Source: Reyranella sp.
Lineage (GTDB): Bacteria > Pseudomonadota > Alphaproteobacteria > Reyranellales > Reyranellaceae
NCBI GenBank assembly: GCA_030679805.1
Contig: JAUXST010000904.1
Location: forward strand, 1 to 15,926
Direction of reading: 5' to 3'
Length of the DNA stretch: 15,926 nt
Made by a program: the position numbers and the translations under genes. Of the stretch, positions 6,870 to 14,671 are shown piece after piece; position 1 is the stretch's first letter; each line of letters begins with the position of its first letter. Below the pieces are notes generated by a model. It saw nothing but the letters and a program-made list of their open reading frames with translations. It had not been told where the DNA came from and ran no database searches.

Positions 6870-7604
6870 ATGAGAAGGACGGTCGCGCTGCTGGGTTTGG
6901 CGCTGGCGCTGGTCTCGCCGGCGGCGCGGGCTGCGGACTCCGTCGATATGCTGCTGGTGCTCGCCGCCGACGTCTCGCGGAGTGTGACCGAGCCCAAGTT
7001 CAAGCTTCAGCGCGGGGGCACAGCCGCCGCCATCTCGCATCCGGACGTGGTCAGGGCTATCACCTCCGGCCCGAACCGGCGCATTGCCGTGTGCTTCGTC
7101 GAATGGGCGACGACCGGCATGTAGGCCGTCGTTGCCGACTGGACGGTGATCGGGAGCGGTGGCGACGCGCGCGGCTTCGGCGACAGGCTGGTCGAGGCAC
7201 CGCGATCGTTCGCCGGCAGCACTTCGATCAGCGGCGCCATCGACTTCTCGGTAGGCCAGCTCGAGCGCGCGCCGTTTACCGCGGAGCGGCGCGTCATCGA
7301 TGTTTCCGGCGACGGCAACAACAATTCCGGCCGCACGGTCACCGACGCCCGCGACGAGGCCGTGGCGAAGAGCATCACCATCAATGCCCTGGTGATCCTG
7401 ATGCCGCTCGCCGAATCGTTCCGCCCGGAGCACACGAATCCGCCGGGCGGCCTCGAGAAATACTTCCAGGACAACGTCATCGGCGGGTCCGGGGCGTTCA
7501 CCGTCGTTGCCGAAGGTCACGAGTCATTCGGCCGGGCGCTAACGAAGAAGCTGATCCGGGAGATCGTGGGCTTGCCCCATCCTCGGCTCGCCGCCACGGA
7601 CTGA
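6870..7604 (+). pseudogene. DUF1194 secreted von Willebrand factor A-domain protein interrupted by one in-frame TAG
   Basis: The frame from ATG 6870 to TGA 7602-7604 is continuous except for a single TAG at 7122-7124 (codon 85). It begins with a signal peptide (MRRTVALLGLALALVSPAARA, cut before ADS). The metal-binding MIDAS motif follows as D34-V-S-R-S38, then TSISGAIDF and VIDVSGDGNNN. The C-terminal VIGGSGAF and the KLIREI tail are typical of DUF1194. The whole family pattern is present on both sides of the stop, and CFVEWATTGM is followed directly by AVVADWTVIG, so only one codon (plausibly CAG to TAG) is affected. The full product would have about 244 residues and be periplasmic. As written it yields an 84-residue truncation. 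A sequencing error or very recent inactivation fits the otherwise clean reading. Confidence 0.8.
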
Positions 7605-7652
7605 AGCGGCGCCGGTCATTCTCCCGCCAACTATTTCTGCAGCGCAGCACGC

Positions 7653-7673
7653 AAGCCTCTTCGGGGCGCTTTT
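7653..7673 (+). terminator. Probable intrinsic terminator after the DUF1194 gene
   Basis: AAGC (7653-7656) pairs with GCTT (7667-7670). Inside, CTC pairs with GGG (one G-U) around a TTCG tetraloop closed by C-G, with a one-base bulge, and the stem runs into TTTT. It ends the SDR/vWA transcript before the transporter operon. Confidence 0.5.
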
Positions 7674-7738
7674 CTCCTGTCAATCGACGTCGTCCTGCCG
7701 AATGATCGGCTCAACGACAATAAGAACGACATGCCGGG

Positions 7739-9250
7739 ATGAACGCCATCGCTGAGAAGGGCGGCCTCTTCACGATCAGTGGACGGCAGTGGCTCATCCT
7801 GCTGATGGTCCAGCTGGCCAACATGCTGTTCGGCATGACCATAACGCTGGCCAATCTGGTGCTGCCGCAGATGCGCGGCAACCTGTCGGCCACGCAGGAG
7901 GAGATTTCCTGGGTCATCACGCTCAACCTGGTGGCGACCGCCGTTGCCACGCCGATGACGGGCTGGCTGTCGAGCCGGCTGGGCTGGCGCAACCTGATGT
8001 TCTTCACCGTGCTCGGCTTTACCGTTACCTCGCTGCTGTGCGGCGTGGCCAACAGCCTGGAGAGCCTGATCCTGGCCCGTGTCGCGCAGGGGGCGTTCGG
8101 CGCGCCCATCATGCCGCTCGGCCAGGCGATCCTGCTGGCGACCTTCCCCAAGCATCTTCAGCCCACTGCGCTGGTGATGTGGGGCATCGGCGCGGTGTTC
8201 GGTCCCGTGGCCGGCCCCATCCTGGGCAGCATCGTGACGGAAGCCTACGACTGGCGCGCCGCGTTCTTCATGATCGTCCCGCCCGGGATCTGCGCGCTGG
8301 TCTGCATCTGGTTCGCGCTCCGCGACCACACGCAGCGCGCGACCGTGAGATTCGACTGGATCGGCTTCATCGCACTCTCCGTCGCGATGGCGGCGGCGCA
8401 GCTGATCCTCGACCGTGGCCACCGGCTCGACTGGTTCGAGTCGACGGAGATGATCCTGTTCGCCTTCACGGGGGCGCTGGCACTCTGGATCTTCGTCGTG
8501 CACTGCCTGACGGTGCCGGAACCGTTCCTCAATCCGCGCCTGCTGCTCGATCGCAATTTCTCCATCGGCATCCTGCTCGCCTTCGTCATGGGCATGCTGA
8601 ATTTCGTCAGCATCGTGCTGTTCCCGACCCTGTTCCACGACCTGCGCGGCTATCCCGACAATGCCATCGCCACGCTGATCGCCGCGCGCGGCGTGGGCAA
8701 CTGGACGGCCTTCCTGTTCATCGCCCAGCTCACGCGCGTGGCACCGCGGTTCGCCATCGTCTGCGGCATGGCTCTCCAGGCAGGGGCGGGCTTCTGGATG
8801 GCCCGGTTCGACATCAACCTCACCGATTCCGACGTGTTCTGGGGCAACTTCCTGCTGGGCCTCGGCCAGTCGATCGCCTTCACGCCGATGACGGTGATGG
8901 CCTTCTCGACCCTGCCGACGCACCTGGTCACCGAGGGTTCTTCCGTCTTCACCCTGATGCGCAACTTCGGCTCCAGCCTGTTCATCTCCGTCGCCGTGCT
9001 GATCGTCAGCCGCTCGACTGCGTCCAACTATTCGCGGATGACGGAATTCATCACGCCCTACAACAAAACCCTGTCGATGCCGGGCCTGCCACCGCAGTGG
9101 AACCTGGAAAGCGCGGCCAGCCTGCAGAGCCTGTCGAGCGAGATCCTGCGACAGGCCGCGATGATCGGTTACCTGAATGCTTTCCACCTGATGGCGTTCG
9201 TCGCCCTTGCGGCGATGCCCCTTGCCGGCTTCATGCGTCGGGTAAGGTAA
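7739..9250 (+). CDS. MFS transporter, DHA2 (EmrB/QacA, 14-helix) family
   Basis: The protein has 503 residues and about 14 hydrophobic helices, the usual size for DHA2 drug:proton antiporters. The N-terminal half has LANLVLPQMRGNLSATQEEISWVITLN, a variant of the DHA2 signature in helix 1 and its loop. A motif-A-like GWLSSRLGWRN (75-85) follows helix 2. The antiporter motif C is seen as GIGAVFGPVAGP (149-160), followed by DWRAAFFMIVPPG. Family knowledge: these inner-membrane proteins export toxic or amphiphilic compounds using the proton gradient. No HlyD-type membrane fusion partner is adjacent, so a tripartite pump is not evident. The gene has no strong ribosome site before ATG 7739. The amidohydrolase starts 40 bases after its stop, suggesting an operon. 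Confidence 0.88.
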   Translation: MNAIAEKGGLFTISGRQWLILLMVQLANMLFGMTITLANLVLPQMRGNLSATQEEISWVITLNLVATAVATPMTGWLSSRLGWRNLMFFTVLGFTVTSLLCGVANSLESLILARVAQGAFGAPIMPLGQAILLATFPKHLQPTALVMWGIGAVFGPVAGPILGSIVTEAYDWRAAFFMIVPPGICALVCIWFALRDHTQRATVRFDWIGFIALSVAMAAAQLILDRGHRLDWFESTEMILFAFTGALALWIFVVHCLTVPEPFLNPRLLLDRNFSIGILLAFVMGMLNFVSIVLFPTLFHDLRGYPDNAIATLIAARGVGNWTAFLFIAQLTRVAPRFAIVCGMALQAGAGFWMARFDINLTDSDVFWGNFLLGLGQSIAFTPMTVMAFSTLPTHLVTEGSSVFTLMRNFGSSLFISVAVLIVSRSTASNYSRMTEFITPYNKTLSMPGLPPQWNLESAASLQSLSSEILRQAAMIGYLNAFHLMAFVALAAMPLAGFMRRVR

Positions 9251-9290
9251 GACCCGTGATAGATTCTGTGGAAACGCGAGGGAGAAGACA

Positions 9291-10349
9291 ATGAAGTCGA
9301 CGACACCGACAACACTGGCGACCGCGATCAGCTCGCATCTGGCGGTGCGGAAAGACTGGCTCGATCGGCGCCGGGAGGACGTTCTCGAACCCGATCTGCC
9401 GATCGTCGACCCGCATCACCACCTGATCGACCGGCCGGAGAGCGGGCGCTACCTGCTGCCGGACCTGCTGGAGGATATCGCCAGCGGGCACAAGGTCGTG
9501 GCCACCGTCTATCTGGAATGGCTGTCGATGTATCGCAGCGACGGTCCTGAAGAAATGCGCCCGGTCGGTGAGATCGAGTTCGCCAATGGCGTCGCGGCGA
9601 TGTGCGCCAGCGGCGGGTACGGCACGCCCCGCGTCTGCGCCGGCATCGTCGGCCACGCCGACCTTGCCCTGGGCGCGCGCGTGTCCAAGGTCCTGGAGGC
9701 GATGATCGTGGCCGGCGGCGGCCGGTTCCGCGGCATTCGCTTCATCGCGTCCAGCGATCCTGATCAGGCCCAGTGGGGCGCCACGGCCGTCCGGCCGGAG
9801 GGCTTGCTGCTCGACAAGCGGGTGCGCGAAGGTTTTGCCCAACTGGCGCCGCTCGGCCTCAGTTTCGACGCCTGGGTCTACCATCCGCAGCTCGGCGATG
9901 TGGTCGACCTGGCGCGCGCCTTTCCGGCGACGCCTATCGTCCTCAATCATGTCGGCGGCCCGATCGGGCTCGGCCGCCACAGGGACAAGCGTGACGCGGT
10001 CTTTGCCGACTGGAGCGCGCGCATCCGCGACCTGGCGGCGTGTCCCAACGTGCACGTGAAGCTGGGCGGCCTCGGCATGAAGATGTTCGGGTTCGATGTG
10101 CACGAAGGCGAGCTGCCGCCCAGCTCGGAGCAGCTCGCGACGGCATGGCGGCCCTACGTGGAAACCTGCATCTCGGCTTTCAGCCCGAGCCGCGCGATGT
10201 TCGAAAGCAACTTCCCCGTCGACAAGGGCTCCTATGGCTACGGCGTGTTCTGGAACGCCTGTAAGCGATTGGCGCAGGGGGCGAGTGCGGCTGAGAAGGC
10301 CGATCTGTTCCACGGGACTGCGTCGAGAGTCTATCGGCTCGGCCTCTGA
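9291..10349 (+). CDS. Amidohydrolase family 2 (TIM-barrel, lactonase-like) hydrolase
   Basis: The protein has 352 residues and starts at ATG 9291 behind GAGGGAGAAG. The metal site of the amidohydrolase-2 branch is complete: D40-P-H42-H-H44-L after strand 1, YHPQL (H198), LNHVGGP (H220) and FESNFPVD ending in the catalytic D311. Family relatives include L-fuconolactonase, 2-pyrone-4,6-dicarboxylate hydrolase and 4-sulfomuconolactonase, so hydrolysis of a lactone or similar cyclic ester is the best guess. The enzyme is cytoplasmic, with no signal peptide. It lies between two MFS transporter genes in the same direction with gaps of 40 and 64 bases, so import or export and ring opening of one compound is likely. 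The substrate is unknown. Confidence 0.87.
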   Translation: MKSTTPTTLATAISSHLAVRKDWLDRRREDVLEPDLPIVDPHHHLIDRPESGRYLLPDLLEDIASGHKVVATVYLEWLSMYRSDGPEEMRPVGEIEFANGVAAMCASGGYGTPRVCAGIVGHADLALGARVSKVLEAMIVAGGGRFRGIRFIASSDPDQAQWGATAVRPEGLLLDKRVREGFAQLAPLGLSFDAWVYHPQLGDVVDLARAFPATPIVLNHVGGPIGLGRHRDKRDAVFADWSARIRDLAACPNVHVKLGGLGMKMFGFDVHEGELPPSSEQLATAWRPYVETCISAFSPSRAMFESNFPVDKGSYGYGVFWNACKRLAQGASAAEKADLFHGTASRVYRLGL

Positions 10350-10413
10350 GCGACGTGCCGTTCATGATCGGTCGGGACACGACGGACATGGTACCGAGGG
10401 GAAGCCTCCGCTG

Positions 10414-11685
10414 ATGTCACCTGTTCTTCGGCGGCAAGGTCTGGCGATCGTCGCCACCTTGGCCACCGCCTACGTCGCCAGCCACTTCTTCCGGGCGTCC
10501 AACGTCACGATTGGCCTCGACCTGATGCGCGACCTGCGCATCGGACCGGAAGCGCTGGGCGCATTGACCGGCGCCTTCTTCTTCGGCTTTTCGGCGATGC
10601 AGATTCCCTGCGGCTTCTTCTTCGACCGCTACGGCCCGCGCCGCACGGTTTCCGGGATGCTGCTGCTGGCGGTGGCGGGTGCGGCACTCTTCACCCTGGC
10701 GCCCAACTGGCCGCTGCTGTTGACGGGACGGGCGCTGATGGGCGCGGGCTTCGGCGTCATGCTGATCGGCACCATGGTGGTGATCTCGCGCTGGTTTCCG
10801 CCCGACCGGTTCTCCACCCTGTCGGGGATCGTGCTGTCGATCGGGTTGATCGGCAATCTGCTCGCCACCACGCCGCTCGCCTGGGGCACCGAGCTGATCG
10901 GCTGGCGCGGCGTATTCGCCATCGTGGTTGCCTTCGCCGCGATCGCAGCCCTTGCGGTCTGGCTGGTCGTGCGTGATGCGCCGCCCGGTCATCCGTTCCT
11001 GGAACGCAAGGCCGAATCGCCCGCCGAGATGCTGCGCGGCCTGGGCGAGGCGCTGCGCAATCCGGCGCTGCCCTTCATCCTGGCCCTGAATTTCTGCAAC
11101 TACGCCTGCACCTTCACCGTGCAGGGATTGTGGGGCGGGCCGTTCCTCCGCGAGGTGCATGGCCTCAGCCGGATCGACTCCGGCAACGTGCTGCTGGTTG
11201 CCGTGATTGCCTATCAGATCGGCATGCTGGTGTTCGGCCCGCTCGATCGCGTGCTTGATACCCGCAAGTGGATTGCCATTGCCGGAACGTCGGCGATCGC
11301 CACGATCCTCGGCATGCTGGCAATTTGGGGGCATCCGCCACTTTGGCTGGCTATCGGGGCGATCGTCGGCATCGGCTTCCTCAGCGCCTCCAGCACCATG
11401 GTCATGACGCATGGCCGCGGCATCTTCCCCGATCGCCTGATCGGTCGCGGCATGGCGACCATGAACACCAGCGTGATGCTGGGCGTCGGCTGCATGCAGA
11501 CGCTGTCGGGAATCATCCTGGGGGCGTTCGCGCCCTTGGCCGATGGCGCGCGATCGGAGACGGCCTATCGCACCTTGTTCGGGTTCATGTGCGTGGTGCT
11601 GCTGGTGGCGGTAGCTGTCTATGGTCAGGCGGCCGATATCAAACCGAGCGACGAACTGCGCGCCCGGCAGGCGGGACGCCGTTGA
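10414..11685 (+). CDS. MFS transporter, 12-helix type
   Basis: The protein has 423 residues; ATG 10414 is preceded by GAGGGGAAG about 10 bases upstream. The frame is open further back, but that part overlaps the amidohydrolase. Twelve hydrophobic segments are visible. Motif A after helix 2 is well kept as GFFFDRYGPRRT (67-78), and a long central loop (APPGHPFLERKAESPAEMLR) separates the two halves. The length and motif A fit solute:proton symporters such as organic-acid or sugar-acid carriers better than drug pumps, but no substrate motif can be read. It sits as the third gene of the presumed MFS-amidohydrolase-MFS operon and ends 40 bases before the convergent Bug receptor gene. No clear intrinsic terminator is seen between them. 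Confidence 0.87.
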   Translation: MSPVLRRQGLAIVATLATAYVASHFFRASNVTIGLDLMRDLRIGPEALGALTGAFFFGFSAMQIPCGFFFDRYGPRRTVSGMLLLAVAGAALFTLAPNWPLLLTGRALMGAGFGVMLIGTMVVISRWFPPDRFSTLSGIVLSIGLIGNLLATTPLAWGTELIGWRGVFAIVVAFAAIAALAVWLVVRDAPPGHPFLERKAESPAEMLRGLGEALRNPALPFILALNFCNYACTFTVQGLWGGPFLREVHGLSRIDSGNVLLVAVIAYQIGMLVFGPLDRVLDTRKWIAIAGTSAIATILGMLAIWGHPPLWLAIGAIVGIGFLSASSTMVMTHGRGIFPDRLIGRGMATMNTSVMLGVGCMQTLSGIILGAFAPLADGARSETAYRTLFGFMCVVLLVAVAVYGQAADIKPSDELRARQAGRR

Positions 11686-11725
11686 GAAGCGCGCCCGGTG
11701 ATCGCGACTCTGGACCCGAAGTGGC

Positions 11726-12727
11726 CTACTCGGCCTTGGCGCCGGATTTCTTGATGATGGGCAGCCAGAGCGCCTGGTCGTCCTCGATCAGTTTGCGGGC
11801 GGCTTCGGGCGAGCCCGGCGGCAGCATCTCGAAGCCCTGGACCAGGAGCTTTTCCCTCACCTGCGGGATCTGGCCAATGCGGTTGATCTCGGCATTGAGG
11901 CGCGAGACGATCGTGTTTGGCGTGTTCGCCGGCAGCGCGAAGCCCAACCACACGGCGACCACGAAGTCGGGCACGCCGGCCTCGATCATGGTCGGCAGGT
12001 TGGGGAGCAGGGCCGAGCGGTCCTGGCTGGTGACGGCGAGCGCCTTCAGCTTGCCGGCCCTGATCTGGCCCAGCACCGTCGGCGTGTTGAAGAAGCCCAT
12101 CGTCACCTCGCCATTCACCACCGCGAGGACCGCGGCGGGCGCGCCGCGGTAGGGGACGTGCTGCAGGCGAACGCCGGTGCGCTGTTCCAGGATCACGCCT
12201 GACATGTGGAGGCTGCTGCCGACGCCGCTCGAGCCGTAGGTGAGCTCGCCCGGCTTGGCGCGCGCCTGCGCCACCAGGTCGGCGACGGTCGTGGCCGGGT
12301 TGGCGGGGGAGACGACCAGCACGTTGGGGAGAGTGCCGGTGACGTTGATCGGCACGAGGTCTTTCAGCGGATCGTAGCCCAACACCTTGTAGAGGCCGAG
12401 GTTGAACACCGTCGTGCCCTGCGAGCTCAGCAGCAGCGTGTAGCCGTCGGCCGGCGCGCGTGCGCCCTCCGCGGTCCCCATGAGGCCGCCCGCGCCGCCC
12501 TTGTTGTCGACCACGACCTGCTGGCCGAGCGCCTTGGCCAGTTCCTCGGCGTAGGTGCGTCCGACGGTGTCGGCACCGGCACCCGCCGCAAACGGCACGA
12601 TCATGCGGAGCGTGCGCTCCGGCCAGTCGGCGGCCCGCGCCGACGTGGATGTGAGCAGCGGGGGCACGAGCAGCACGATGCCCACCAGGGCACTCCGTCG
12701 TGTCAGTGCCTGTCGTGTCGGGATCAT
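11726..12727 (-). CDS. Tripartite tricarboxylate transporter (TTT) substrate-binding protein, Bug family
   Basis: The product has 333 residues from the ATG at 12727, which has GAGG six bases upstream. An ATG four codons earlier (12739) is possible but has a worse ribosome site. The N-terminus has a twin-arginine-like TRRSALVG followed by a hydrophobic core and ARA cleavage, then ADWPERTLRMIVPFAAGAGADTVGR, the hallmark of Bug receptors. Other family blocks are VVVDNKGGAGGLMGT, ADGYTLLLSS, HVPYRGAPAAVLAVVNGEV and KLKALAVTS. Family knowledge: such periplasmic proteins bind carboxylated or aromatic solutes and deliver them to TctA/TctB. Those membrane genes are not in the window, so this is one of the many orphan receptors of soil proteobacteria. 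It converges on the MFS operon. Confidence 0.92.
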   Translation of the reverse strand: MIPTRQALTRRSALVGIVLLVPPLLTSTSARAADWPERTLRMIVPFAAGAGADTVGRTYAEELAKALGQQVVVDNKGGAGGLMGTAEGARAPADGYTLLLSSQGTTVFNLGLYKVLGYDPLKDLVPINVTGTLPNVLVVSPANPATTVADLVAQARAKPGELTYGSSGVGSSLHMSGVILEQRTGVRLQHVPYRGAPAAVLAVVNGEVTMGFFNTPTVLGQIRAGKLKALAVTSQDRSALLPNLPTMIEAGVPDFVVAVWLGFALPANTPNTIVSRLNAEINRIGQIPQVREKLLVQGFEMLPPGSPEAARKLIEDDQALWLPIIKKSGAKAE

Positions 12728-12896
12728 GGCCGGCCTCATTCGGAAAAAAAGAACTCCAACGGAGACTGACAGCTCCAGGCACGCCGGGCGACCAGAAGCT
12801 TCCGCTTCGCATCGCTCACTTCATCTGGCCCTGCAGCGATCCCGATCGCCTTTTCCCTGATGCAGCGGGTATCGGCTGCAATTAAGCTGCCTGCTC

Positions 12897-14048
12897 ATGA
12901 AGCCGCCACCCGTCATCCGGAAGACCACCGCCGTTTTCCACCAGTCCGGGCCCCTGCCGGTCGGCAAAGGCAAGATCACCGGTATCGTGGCGCTCACCCT
13001 GGGAGGGCTTGCCGTGCTGGCGGTACTGGCCTTCCACTTCCCGCAATATCTGACGACGCCGGACCTGAGGAAGAAGTACGACGTCCAGATCCTGCGTGAA
13101 GTGCTGCTGGTCGGCATGGTGATCGCGGGCGGCATGGCGGTCGCCAACCTGATCCAGCGGCGCAATCGCTGGCTGAATGCCACGGCGCTGGCGCTGATCC
13201 TGGTCGCCGCCGCCATGGGCGGCCATCGCGTACCGGTCGCCGACTTTTCGGACAACACACCTTATATCGGCCTCGACTGGTTCATCCTCGACCTGCTGGG
13301 CTCGAGCTTGATCTTCATCCTGATCGAGAAGCTGGCGCCGCTCCATCGCGAGCAGCCGGTGTTCCGGCCAGGCTGGCAGACGGATTTCACGCATTTCATC
13401 GTCAACCACCTGCTGGTCGGGTTGGCGCTGCTGATCGTGAATTTCGCCATTCATCGCCTGTTCGGCTGGATGGTTTGGGCGTCGCTGCAGAAATGGGTCG
13501 GTGGCCTGCCGTTCTTCGCCGGGCTGTTCCTGGTGCTGCTGGTCGCGGACCTAGTGCAGTACTGGACGCATCGCGCCTATCACGAGATCCCGTTTCTGTG
13601 GCGCTTCCATGCCGTGCACCACAGCGCCGAGTACATGGACTGGATGGCGGGTTCGCGGCTCCACATCCTGGAGCTGCTCTTCACCCGCGTGTCGATTCTG
13701 GGCGTGCTCTACGTTCTGGGCTTCAACCAGGCGGTGACCGATGTCTACATCGTGATCGTAGGCTTCCAGGCCGTGTTCAACCACGCCAACGTGCGGCTGC
13801 CCGCAATCTTCGGCCGTGCACCGCTCAAGTGGCTGGTTGTGACGCCGGACTTCCACCACTGGCATCACAGCTCCGAACGCGAAGCGATCGACCGCAACTA
13901 TGCCGCTCACTTTGCCTTCATCGACTACATCTTCGGCACCGCCGTGAAATCCGACCGGCGCTTCCCCGGCAAGTACGGCGTGCTGGGCGACTACATGCCG
14001 CCGGGCTTCGTGCGCCAGCAGCTCTTCCCCTTCACTTGGAAGGGATGA
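12897..14048 (+). CDS. Sterol desaturase / fatty acid hydroxylase superfamily membrane protein
   Basis: The protein has 383 residues from ATG 12897 (no strong ribosome site). Several N-terminal membrane helices (about 28-47, 68-85, 95-110, 127-145, 170-187, 205-222) precede the di-iron histidine cluster: H225-RAY-H229, H238-AV-H241-H242, FNHANV (H296) and H320-HW-H323-H324. These match the HX3H, HX2HH, HX2HH pattern of the superfamily. Family knowledge: integral-membrane di-iron oxygenases that hydroxylate or desaturate sterols, carotenoids, fatty acids or alkylglycerols using O2. The final substrate is not determinable. The N-terminal extension of about 120 residues with two or three helices before the catalytic core is common in proteobacterial members. 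A 169-base spacer separates it from the divergent Bug gene. Confidence 0.9.
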   Translation: MKPPPVIRKTTAVFHQSGPLPVGKGKITGIVALTLGGLAVLAVLAFHFPQYLTTPDLRKKYDVQILREVLLVGMVIAGGMAVANLIQRRNRWLNATALALILVAAAMGGHRVPVADFSDNTPYIGLDWFILDLLGSSLIFILIEKLAPLHREQPVFRPGWQTDFTHFIVNHLLVGLALLIVNFAIHRLFGWMVWASLQKWVGGLPFFAGLFLVLLVADLVQYWTHRAYHEIPFLWRFHAVHHSAEYMDWMAGSRLHILELLFTRVSILGVLYVLGFNQAVTDVYIVIVGFQAVFNHANVRLPAIFGRAPLKWLVVTPDFHHWHHSSEREAIDRNYAAHFAFIDYIFGTAVKSDRRFPGKYGVLGDYMPPGFVRQQLFPFTWKG

Positions 14049-14051
14049 GGT

Positions 14052-14125
14052 GCCTGCGGCTTAGATCTTCCGCGGTTTCCCTATCGCACATGGAACGACA
14101 GCGGTGTACCCGAACCCCCGCAGGC
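14052..14125. repeat. 8-bp inverted repeat between convergent genes
   Basis: GCCTGCGG (14052-14059) and CCGCAGGC (14118-14125) flank 58 bases between the sterol desaturase and globin stops. It could form a loop in either transcript but has no T tract. A role as bidirectional terminator is only a guess. Confidence 0.25.
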
Positions 14126-14148
14126 GGCGCCAACGGCACTCGGGCGCG

Positions 14149-14559
14149 TCAGCGATTGCGGAATGCCTCGGCCATGCGCAGGAATGCTCCATCCAGGACC
14201 GATCGGACGTCCTCCGGCACGCCGCAATCCTCCAGCGCCCGACGCATGCACATCATCCATTCATCGCGCTCGGCCTGGCCGATGGCAAAGGGCCGGTGCG
14301 CGGACATGATGCATTTGTGATCCGGCCGCTGGAAATAGAGCGGAGGGCCGCCCAGCCAGCCGCTCAGGAATTCGAACAGGCGTTCGCGCACGGCGGAAAG
14401 ATCATCCGCGTGCAGGGCGCGAATGCCGGCGGCCTCGGGGGCGCTGTCCATGATGTCGTAGAAGCGATCGACGATGCGCCGGACCATCACGTCGCCACCG
14501 ACGATCAGGTACGGGGTTGGTTTGCGGGTGATCGTGGTCGGGGCTGCCGTGGAACTCAT
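14149..14559 (-). CDS. Group II truncated haemoglobin (trHbO-like)
   Basis: The protein has 136 residues from ATG 14559. A further in-frame ATG at 14628 adds a stretch read through the regulatory box and is rejected. Globin landmarks: Y34 (B10) in RFYDIM, the CD region LFEFLSGWLGGPP (61-73), the proximal histidine H88 in SAHRPFAIG, and W101 (G8) in ERDEWMMCM. This HxPFxIG plus ERDxW combination is diagnostic of group II truncated globins. Family knowledge: these bind O2 and NO and are linked to NO detoxification, redox signalling or peroxidase-like chemistry. No SD-like sequence precedes the ATG. A TTGA-N6-TCAA dyad is centred 40 bases upstream, and TATTTT (minus strand, 14571-14566) could be its -10 box, which together suggest a short or leaderless transcript. 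It is divergent from the glutathione transferase. Confidence 0.9.
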   Translation of the reverse strand: MSSTAAPTTITRKPTPYLIVGGDVMVRRIVDRFYDIMDSAPEAAGIRALHADDLSAVRERLFEFLSGWLGGPPLYFQRPDHKCIMSAHRPFAIGQAERDEWMMCMRRALEDCGVPEDVRSVLDGAFLRMAEAFRNR

Positions 14560-14592
14560 GCGCTTAAAATAGATACGCCTTGGTCCGGAATC

Positions 14593-14606
14593 TTGATTTG
14601 GGTCAA
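14593..14606. promoter_or_regulatory. FNR/FixK/NnrR-type binding site (anaerobox-like dyad)
   Basis: TTGATTTGGGTCAA has both half-sites of the TTGA-N6-TCAA consensus of the CRP/FNR family (FnrN, FixK, NnrR, DNR). It lies in the 112-base spacer between the divergent globin and glutathione transferase genes. Its centre is about 40 bases from the globin ATG and 72 bases from the transferase ATG. Against the FNR consensus TTGATnnnnATCAA there is one mismatch. Confidence 0.6.
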
Positions 14607-14623
14607 TATCCCTGCCGGCAGAA

Positions 14624-14629
14624 TACAAT
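14624..14629 (+). promoter_or_regulatory. Possible -10 box for the glutathione transferase gene
   Basis: TACAAT differs from TATAAT at one position and is 42 bases before the start codon. If used, transcription begins near 14636, placing the FNR-type dyad centre at about -37. No good -35 box lies at the right distance, which suits an activator-dependent promoter. Confidence 0.4.
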
Positions 14630-14671
14630 CGCCTTTACGGCAAAGGCCCCAATCGGAAAAGGACTTTCAGA

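Noticed and set aside
7631..9187. 518-codon minus-strand open frame opposite the DHA2 transporter
   Set aside because: Composition is dominated by R, H, D, Q and E as expected from the antisense of a hydrophobic membrane protein; the plus strand has full MFS motifs.
10388..10414. Eight-codon mini-ORF (MVPRGSLR) whose TGA overlaps the ATG of the second MFS gene
   Set aside because: No ribosome site of its own and no conserved attenuator feature; overlaps of this kind are common by chance in GC-rich spacers.
14560..14628. N-terminal extension of the globin from the upstream ATG at 14628
   Set aside because: The 23 added residues run through the FNR-type dyad and promoter region and are not part of the usual truncated globin N-terminus.
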